64,000 bases of DNA from Methylocapsa sp. S129. Lineage in GTDB: Bacteria > Pseudomonadota > Alphaproteobacteria > Rhizobiales > Beijerinckiaceae. Where the stretch lies: positions 9,875-73,874 of the forward strand of contig NZ_LMUI01000041.1 of the NCBI RefSeq assembly GCF_009765995.1, written 5' to 3'. Below are positions 1-9,600 of the stretch, piece by piece. The notes beneath the pieces were generated by a model. It saw only the letters and a list, made by a program, of their open reading frames with translations. It ran no database searches and was not told the origin of the DNA. Numbering within the stretch: position 1 is the first letter of the stretch; each line of letters starts with the position of its first letter. Both the position numbers and the translations under genes were made by a program.

Positions 1-663
1 GCTCTCGAAAGTCGCCGCCGAGACGACGATCGGCCCGCCCGTAGAGACGATCGAATTGATATGGCTGATGTCGGCGGTCATGACGCCAAGATCGGCCTCG
101 ACGTTCGCCGGCACGCCGGCCACGATGTCGAAGCCGCCAACGATCGTGTTGAGAACCGCCTCGTTGAACACGAAGCTGTTCGCTCCCACCGTCACTGGCG
201 TGTCCGTCGATGTGATCGAGGCGATGTGACTAACGTCCGCCAACAGGTTCGGCAGAGCATTCGCGATGTCGGTCTCCGTGTCCGAAATGTCGAAGCCGCC
301 GACGACCTTGTTCAGCGCCGTCTGGTCATTCTCGAAGGTCGTCGCAGACACCGTGATCGGCGCGTCCACGGTGGCGATGGAGTTGATATGATCGACATCG
401 GCCTCAAGCGAATCGAAGACTGCCTCGATGCGGGTCGACAGACCCAGGATGTCAAAGCCGCCGACGATCTTGTTGAGAACCGTCTCATCCGGCGTGAATG
501 TAAGCGCCCCCACCGCCACCAGCATATCCGTCGCGCTGATCGCGGTAATGTGGCTCTGATCCGCTTCGATGTTGGTGAGGCCGTTGTAGATATTCGCCGC
601 CGTATCCGAGATCGCAAAGCCGCCGGCGATCTCGTCGAGCGCCGCCTGATCCGCCTCGAAGGT
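1..663 (-). repeat. Four tandem 162-bp (54-residue) ISDTAANI-type repeats, continuing off the edge
   Basis: Within the giant protein a unit of 54 residues recurs with exact 162-bp spacing. The IVGGFDI core codons lie near 619, 457, 295 and 133. Each unit follows the pattern F-x2-D-x2-(A/V)-L-x2-I/V-x-GGF-x-I, then an L-x-A-D-x-S/D-H-I-x-S/A-I segment. A fifth unit begins at the window edge. Such repeats are common near the C-terminal end of large secreted proteins in rhizobia and methylotrophs. Confidence 0.85.
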
Positions 664-3600
664 CGCCACCGAGACGTGGTTCGGATCGATGTCGAGCACG
701 CTGGTATTGGCGTCGACGGTGGGCGTTGGGTTGGCGCTGCTGGTGTCGCTCAGCGTGAAGGTGCTGGTCAAATTGGCGCCGGGCGCCCCGGCCGTCGGCG
801 TGAACAGCACCGCGTCGAGCGCGCTCGTCACGGTGGCCGCCGAGCCGGTCAGCGTGTAAACGCCGTTGCTGGCGACGCCGGCGCCGCTCAGCGCGCCGCC
901 CCAACCACCGATCGTGATCGTCAGCGTATCCGTCGCGTTGGCGTTGGCGTCGGCGATGGTGACGCCGGAGAAGGCCGCGATCGGATTTTCCGGCGTGGCT
1001 GTCTGACCCGCCACGGTCCCGGTGATGGTGGGCGCGGCGCCCGCCATCACCATGTCAGTGATGGTCAGGCTGACGGTCGCCAAGGATCCATTGAAGCCGC
1101 TGGCGTTGCTCTCCGTCGGCGCGAACGTAATGGTCTCGCTGTGCGCGCCGGCGACGCTGGTGTTGGCGGCGACGTCGATGCCAGCCTGGATGCCGCCCGC
1201 GGCGATGCCGGAAAAGGCGCCCGCACCAGTCACGGTGAAGCCGCCGTCCCCGGACAGGACGAAGCTGCCGCCGAGTTGATCGGCGCCCGTCGCGGCGGCG
1301 TTGGTCGCGGCCAGGCCGACGGAGGCCGTCGCGCCCATCGTCAGCGTCCCGAGGGCGAGCGTGTAGGCATTGCCCGACTGTGTCAGGGTTCCGCCGCCCG
1401 AAGTCTCGGCAAAGCCCGGGACCGCATCAACGCCTTGGGTTGCGGTGGCGTTGGCGATGGTGACATCGGCGGTCGGAGCGATCACCGGCGTCCCCACAGC
1501 GTCGCTGATCTGCACCCGCATGAGATCGGAAGGCGTCAATCCTAGAGCGGTGCTGGGCACCGCGATCGTGAAGGTCGCGCTGGACTGGCCGGCCGCGATC
1601 GTCACCTGGCCGGACGGCAGGGTTCCGCCAAAGGCGGTCGCATCCAAAAAGCCGGCGCCGGGCGCGATGACCGCATAGTCGACGACGGTGGCGCTCGTCA
1701 CGACAGCCGTGCTGTAGACGGTGAACGACACCGCCGTCGTCCCCGTCGTCGGTTCCGCGACGCTCAGGGTCGGCGCCGTAATGCCCAGGCCGAGCGTGCT
1801 CGACGTGTCGGTCGGCGTCAACTGTAACGGCGTCGTCACGCCCTCCTGCTGCGCCGTCAACGCCCCGGTGATGAAGCTCTTGTCGTTGGTCAGCGCGTAA
1901 TCGTAGATGGCGTCGTCGCGCAGGGTCGGATCGGTGATCCCCGCCGCGGCGACCGCGGCCGCGGCCGCCTCGACCACGCTCGTGGGGAGCTGAGCGAGGG
2001 AGATCGCGTCGGCGGGAAAATTGAGGTCGGTGAACGTCGCCGTCGTCTGGCCCGGTCCATAATCGAGCAAGCTCGTGGCGTCGGTGACGCGCCAGCTATC
2101 GCCGAACTCCTGGTAGAGTTGGTTGAGGGTGAGCGGCGGCTGCAGAATCGTCCCGTCGGCGGTCTGGAAGTCGTTGGCGGGGTTTCCGGTATCGGTGCCC
2201 AGGAGGCCCACCACGTCGCCGGCAGGAAAGTTCGGCCCGAGCGTCGTGTTGACGTCCAAAAAAGTGCCGTAGTTCGTGACGTCGACGGTTTCGCCGTGGA
2301 TCGAGCTGATCTGATAGGTGTTCGGCGCGATCAGTTCGATCGTGCCGCCGGCCAGCGTGTCGGCATTGTTGCTGGCGGTGAGGGTCACGGCCGCGCCGTC
2401 GACCTCAAGCGTGTCGGGCCGGGTCAGATCAATCGTGACCCTATCGGCGCCCAGCGCCACGCCGACCTGCGTCGTGACGGCGACGGTCGCCCCATTGTAG
2501 TACGGCGCGGTGCGGATCTGCACCTGGAAGTTGTCGCCCGGCGCTATCGACTTGGTGAGCACGAACTCGCCGACTTGCTGGAAATCGTAATGGAAGCCGT
2601 CGAAGGTCGTAAGATGGGGGTCGCCGTCGTCATCGCCGCCGTCTTCGGTCGGCACGATGTTGATGTTGGTGCTGGGAGGCGGAATATAGGTCAGGACTGC
2701 GGGGTTGGGATCGATGTCGATCAACGAGGGCGCGATACCGGCCGTTGGCGTGGGGAAAGCGCTGCTCGTATCGCTCACCGTGAAGGTGTTGACCGATTCC
2801 GTACCGGACCCCCCGCCCGTCGGCGTGAAGACCAGCGCGTCAATGGCGCTGGTCACGGCCGCCGCCGTCCCGGTCAGCGTATAGACGCCGTCGGCGCCGC
2901 CGGTCAGCCCGGCGCCGCTCAACGCGCCGCCTGGGCCGCCGACCGTGATGGTCACCGTGTCCGTCGCGCCGCTGTTGGCGTCGCCGATCGTCACCCCGGA
3001 AAAGGGCGAGACCGGCGCTTCGGACGCCGTCGTCTGATCGACCTGCGTCCCGGTGATGGTCGGCGCTGTGGGCCCGGCGACCGCCGGATCGCTATCGATG
3101 ACGCTGGTGGCGTCGTCGACAGTCGCCGTGGCGAAGGCGCTGCTCTGGTCGCTCAGCGTGAAGGTGCTGGTCGAATTGGAGCCGGGCGCCCCCGCCGTTG
3201 GCGCAAAGGTGACCGCGTCGAGCGCGCTCGTGATTGCCGCCGCCGTCCCGATCAGCGTGTAAACGCCGTTGGCCGCGACGCCGGCGCCGCTCAGCGTGCC
3301 GCCCGCGCCGCCAACCGTGATCGTCAGCGTATCCGTCAGCGTGCCCGCCGCGTTGCTATTGGCGTCGCCGATGGTGACGCCGGAGAATGGCGCCACCGGC
3401 GCTTCCGACGTCGTCGTCTGACCCGACACCGTCCCCGTGATCGTCGGCGCCACCGCAGCCTCAGGCTGGACCGTGGCTTCGATCGTCAGGGTCTCAGTCG
3501 TGAGAGGCGCCGAATAGCCGCTGGCGTTTGAACCCGTTGAAGTCAGCGTAATGGTCGTCGAGAAGGTCCCAGCGGCGCTGGTATTCAATGAGACCGAAGG

Positions 3601-6600
3601 AGCCGAGTCGGCCTGGCGCGCGCCGAGGCCGGAGAAATCGTCCAGACCGCTCGCCGCGAAAGCGCTTGATCCTGCGATCTGGAAGCTGCCGGAGAGAAGA
3701 TCGGCCGTTCCGGACGCTGCGTTCAGCGCTTCGAGACCGATCGCGAGCGGCCCCGAATCCAACGCGATATCGCCCAGATTCAAGGTGTAATTGGCGCCGT
3801 TCTGGCTCAGGACGCCGCCGCCCGACGTCTCGGCGAACGCCGCCTGCGCGTAATTATCAACCGTGATGTCGACGCCCACGGTCGTGGGGGTTAGAGACGT
3901 CGGGCCGAGCCCGTCAATGCCCGTTCCGTCGGTTTCCAGATTCAGCGTGACGCTACCCGCCACCGTGCCGGCGCTCTGCGTCGAAAAGGCCACAGCCAGC
4001 GAAGAGGAATCGCTTCCCCCCGCCGCGATCTCGCCGGTCGCGCCGGTCGCGGAAATGGCGCCGGTGGTTGTCGCGACCGAGGCCAGGAGATTTTCGGAAT
4101 AGCCGTCCGCTGGATCGTCGTTCGTGACGATCAGCGATGCGGTTCCCGGATCGCCGACATGCACGGTTTCATTGATCGGCGCGATTTGCGCCGCCGCTTC
4201 GCGATAGACATTGCCGGAAACCTCGATCGCTTGACCCAGCAGAGCCGCCGTGTTGCCGCCGCCGGCGTCCGACGCCAAATTCAGCGTCACTTCTCCGCTC
4301 GACGCCCCGGCCACGCTGGTCTGCAGGCCGACAGAAAGATCCGTCGCGTCGGTCGCGCCCGGCGCCAGGTCAGAGATCGCGCCGCTGGCCAAGGCGCCGC
4401 CGTTCACCGAGACCGACGCGTCGAGGTTGGCCGCGCCCGCCGCCGCGCTGTTGGTGATGCTGACGGCCTGGTTCGCCGTCGCGCCGACGCGCAAATTGCC
4501 GAAATCGATCGTCGTCGGCGAATTCACCACGACCTGCGCCGGAGCAATGATCGTGTCGTCGATCGTCAACGTCAAGTTGGACAGGGCGGCGGAATAACCG
4601 CTCGCGTTGACGTCGGTCGGCAGCAGCGTAATCGTCTCGCTGTTCTGGCCGACCGTGCTGGTGTCGACGACCGCGTGAAGATTGGCGTAGTCCTCGCCCG
4701 CGGCGATCGGCGACAGAGCGCCGCCACCCGTCAGGATGAAGCCGGAGCCTGTCCCGCCGGCGCTGATCGTACCTCCCAGCTCGTCGGCCGGCGCGGTCGC
4801 GCCATTGAGCACGGCGAGCTGCAGATAGGGGATCGTTTCTCCTTGCACGAGCGTGCCAAGATCAAGGGTATAGGCGCTGCCGGCCTGGGTGGGCGTGCCG
4901 AAGTTGGTAATCTCGGCGAGGGACGGCAGCGGCGCAGCGCCCGGCTCGGGCATGGGATTGACGATCTCGGTCTGCGCCGTCGAGGCGAAGACCGGCGCGC
5001 CGCTCGGCGAGCTGATCTCAACCTCGAGCGTCGAAGTCGGGTTTGCGCCAAGAACGTTGGCCGGAAGAGCGATCGTGAAGGCTCCGCTCGTCTGTCCGGC
5101 GACGATCGTCGCTTGGCCCGAGGGCAGCGTTCCGCCGAAGCTTGACGAGCCGAGGTCTTGGGCGTCGGGCGCGACCACTTGGTAGTCTACAGTCGTGTCC
5201 GTCCCGACGGCGCTCGTGAGATAGATATTGAAGGTCGCTTGAACCGACTGGCCGGCGGCCGGCACGATGGTCTGTTGCGCAGCCGTTACGCCCAGCGACG
5301 CCGCCGCGAGGCTCGGCGTCACATCGACGGCCGTCACCGTCGTGTCGAGCTGTTGCGCGTTGGCGGCCGAGGTGAAGAAGCTCGCGTCGCCGGTGGCGAG
5401 ATAGTCGAGCTCGGCACCGGCGGCGAGTGTTGGGTCGGTGATGCCGGCCGCGGCCGCAAGCTGCGCGGCCTGGGCGACCAGACTGGACGGCAGATCGGCC
5501 AGCGTGAGAGAATCGCCGGGGAAGTTGACATCGGTGAAGCTCGCCGTCGTCTGCCCGGGATCGTAGTCAAGCAACGAGGTCGCGTCGGTGATCCGCCATG
5601 CGTTCGCGTAAGTTCCGTAGAGCTGACTGCTGGTCAACGGCTGCGTGAGAACCGTACCGTCGGGCAGGGCCAGATCGTTGGCTTGGCTTTCGGCCGAACC
5701 GAGCAGGCCTTCGACCGACCCCGGCCCGTCGTTGGGACCAAGCTGGACGGAATAGTTCAGGTAGGAGCCCGCGTTGGTCACCGTCAGCGATTCGCCGGTG
5801 TTCCAGGTGAGTTGGAACGCGCTCGGGGACAGCTCGACGATCTGGCCGCCTGCAAGGTTGAGCACGCTGTTGGTGGCGGACAGGTTGGTGGCGGCGCCAT
5901 TGACGAAGACCATGTCCGGCCGATTGATGTCGAACGTGACGCGGTCCGAACCGACCTGCGCGCCGAGTTCGGTAGTAACCGTGACGCCGGTGCTGTTGGT
6001 CCACGGCTGCAGCCGAACCTGAATCTGGAACGAATTGCCGGCCTCAGTTGATTTGGTAAGGACGAACTCGCCTTCGGCCTGAAAATTGTAATAGAGGCCG
6101 GTGAAAGTCGTCAGGTGGACGTCGCCCAGACCAAAGGCTTGATCGATAGGAGTCAAGACGCCATCGGTTGTTCCTTGGGGATCTTTTATGAATTGGTTGT
6201 AGGCCCCCGGGAGCCTATTCACTACTCCTTGGATCTGCTGTCTGTGCTCGAGCGTGAACTGGACAGCCGCCAAGGCCGCTTGCGATAGGGCGATCACAAG
6301 CAGCACCGGGCCAAGTTCGGCGGCGAGGAGCCCACCGAGGGCAGTCGTAAAGACTCCTTCCCCTAAAGCTGCCAGAAGCGCCGGTGCGCCAACTTCTTGA
6401 ACAAGGAAGGGGGTGATTACGTTTAACGATGCGTTGACCAGATTCTGCGTCGATTGGTCAGTCCCAGCATAGGGAATTGGGAGAGTTGGGTTATCGAGCG
6501 GGGTTGTAGTGTCGGGGATTTGCGTATTGAACAAGTTTTCAAGGGCCTGCAACCCCATGTCGGCGCTCGAACTTGAGTTCGATCCGCCTTGAGAGCCTTG

Positions 6601-9600
6601 TGATTGCGTCCCTTGATCGGAACTGTTCGCAAAATCGGTTTCGATCGCTTGCAACGATTGTAGGATCGCGGACTGCTCCTCCGGATTTTGGTCCTCGGCA
6701 ACGGTGGCAAGCACCGCGAGCGCCTGTCCATCATAGTTCAAGATCGCGCTCGGAGAGGACGGATCGGGCGCGGCCAGCATCATCTGCTGAAATAGCTGCG
6801 CCGCAGTCGTACCGTTCGAGCCCAGGTATTGCGATAGGAAGCTCGTGGCCGTCTGAACTGCAGACTGTGTGTCACCGGCGCCGATCTCATCGGTCAGCGT
6901 CGACATGGTGCTCAGCAACGCGCTCAAAACAGGCGAGGTCGAGGTTGAACTGAGTATAGATGGAAGCGTCTGATTGTAGAGCGCGATGGATGCCTGCATG
7001 ATTTTCGAGACGTTTTCGGTGGCCACGACGGTCCCGAAGTTCTGGTCGGCCGCAACAGACGTATCGTAGGCTTCGATCGCGCCGCTGGTCGCTGTTGCGC
7101 TCGCTTGCTGTGCGACTAGCGGTTCATAGACCCCGTTCGCATCGCTAAGTATCGTCTCCGCGCTGGCGCCCCCGGCGATATCGGCGTTGACCGCGGATAG
7201 GGAGCTTTCGGCGGCGGCGGCGGCCTGCTGCGAAGCGGCGGCGCCGCCGATCGCGGCGAGCGCGTCGGTGTTCATTGTGGTGAAGAGGCCACTGGTGTCG
7301 GCGAGGATTTGAGCGCTGCCGGCGCCGTTCACCACGTCGGTCACGAACGCGGTCTCGGCCTGGATGCCGTCGTTGTAGACCGTCTGCCAGGCGGCATCGT
7401 CGAAGGCGCTTCCCGCCAGGGTCTGGACGAAATTTTTGATGTCGAGTTGGAAAATTTCGCTGTCGATCCCTATGTCGCCCGTACTGCCGTTCACGCCATC
7501 GTTGATGATCGAGCGGATCGAGGCGGCGAACCCGTCGTTCGCCGGCAGTGTCGCGCCCCCCGCGATGGTTCCGACAGCGCCGTTCAAAATAGAATCATCA
7601 AGCAAGTCAGAAAAATCCTGGACATCGCTCGTGTCGCCCATCGCGAACTCAGCGCCAAGGTTGCGGATGACCTGGCTGCTACCGTCATAGGCCTGCTGAA
7701 ACGCAATGCCAGCGAGCGTTCCGATGGCGCCGGACACCGCGTCCGCCTGGACGTTGACGGCATCGGCGATGATCTGCGCCTGTGACACGAAAGCGTTGAC
7801 GTCGGCCTCCAGCGTGGAGGCGTCGTTCATGAAATTCTCGTAGGGCGCCACGTCGACGGTGACGCCGACGATTTGCTGGTCCTTGCTGCCCTGCGCGTCG
7901 GTCGCGTCTATCGTCACGGAATCGGTCGCAGTATCCCCGTTGTTGTTCGGCGGCAAACCGGTTCCGGTATAGGTGAGACTCGCCAGTTCGTTGTTGATAT
8001 CGGCGGCCGTGCCCGTCAGGATGAGCTGGCCGGTGTTGTCGCCAACGACCGTCGCCGCTCCCGACTGCGCAGCCGCCAGCGCGCCAATCCCGGCGCTCAC
8101 CGTCACCGTCAACGGCTCACTCGCGCCGTTGCTGTCGGCGAGGCTCAACCCGCCGAGCGACGAAGCGGTGAAATCGACCGCCATCGCGGTTTGCGGCGCG
8201 GTGATGACGAGCGGGCCGACCCCCACGGTGATGTCGATGGATTGCTGCGCGTTCTGGCCGGTCGAATCCGAGACATCAACGAAGATGGAATCGTCCCACG
8301 TCGTGGCGGAACTGGTGCGCAGGGCGCCCGTATAGGTGAGGGTCGCGAGTTCGTTGTTGACGTCCGTCAAATCGCCCGTGAGGACGAGCGTACCGCCTTC
8401 GTTGACGACGGTCGCGGCGCCGCTCTGATCGGCAGCCAACGTCCCGCCTTGGCCAAAACCGTTTGCCTCGAGATCGACGGTCAGCGTTCCCGCGTCCGGA
8501 TTGGCGTCGGCGATGCTCAACGTCCCGAGCGAAGCGGCTATTCCCTCGGTCGCCGTAGCGGTCGCCGGCGCGGTGATGACGGGAGGAACCGCGCCCGTGC
8601 TGAGGACGAGATCGGAGCCGTCGGCATTATCGCTTTGGATCGTGAATTGCGAGTCGGTCTGCACGTTCGACAATTGGTACTGCAGCGTCTGACCATTGCT
8701 CTCGGTCACCGTCAGCGCGTCGCCGCTGATAACCGCGCTCGTCGCGGCAATGTTCGCAAGATCGATGGTGTCGCCGGTGGAGAGACCGTCGATCGTCCCG
8801 CCGAAATCCGCCGGCGCGTCGAGCATGAGCGTCGCTGGCGCATCCTCGAAAATGCCGCCGAACGAGATCGTCCCACTCGCCACGCCACCCAATTCCAGGG
8901 TTCCCCCGTCGATCGTCACCGAACCGCCGCCGCTCAGCGTCCCGTTGACGTCCAACAGGCCGCTGGACACCACCTGCTCGTTGTCGCCTGTGACGATCGA
9001 GTTGACGAGGATTGTCCCGGTGTTGTTCAACGAACCGGTCGTCAGCGACGCCCCTTCCACGGTCAAATTCCCAGCGTTGCTGGCGAGCCCGGTCAGAGCG
9101 CTGTTGCTGGTCGGAGCGCCCCCGCCCGCGACGGCGTCGGCCACATAGGCGTTGTCGCCTGAGAGCGCCAACGAACTGCCGGCGGCGATGCTCGTGATCT
9201 CGCCGCTCGCAAACTCCAGCAACGCGTCGCCGCTCAGTTCGATTTCGCCGGTCAGGACGCCGGCTGTGCCGAAACCCGCGGCCGCATTGACGTCCAGCGT
9301 CGCAGTGGCCGTCGAACTGCCCGCGAGGTCGATGAAGCCGGTGCTATTGGAAAGACCTTCGGCCGTGACTGTCGCCGCATCGGCGAGACCGCCAAAACCA
9401 CCCGTGGCGCCGGACCCGATTTGGATGGTGCCGATGTTGCTGAGCGTGCCGCCGATCGCGAGGCTCGACCCGCCGGAAAACTCTTCGTCGACCCTGAGGC
9501 TGCCGCTGTTGTCGAAGTCGCCGGTCGTCGTGATCGACGCGCCTGCCTCCAGGTCCAACGCGCCCCCGGCATTGCTGGCGAGCCCGGTGAGCGCGCTGTT

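Noticed and set aside
61-1545. Long plus-strand frame of 494 codons rich in Arg, Gly and Asp
   Set aside because: It is the complement of the giant repeat gene in a codon-aligned frame; the low-complexity composition is that of a high-GC shadow.
2119-3531. Plus-strand frame of 470 codons
   Set aside because: Shadow of the giant minus-strand gene; no domain and biased Arg/Gly/Val composition.
7873-9162. Plus-strand frame of 429 codons
   Set aside because: Shadow of the giant gene, opposite its cadherin-like and solenoid repeats.
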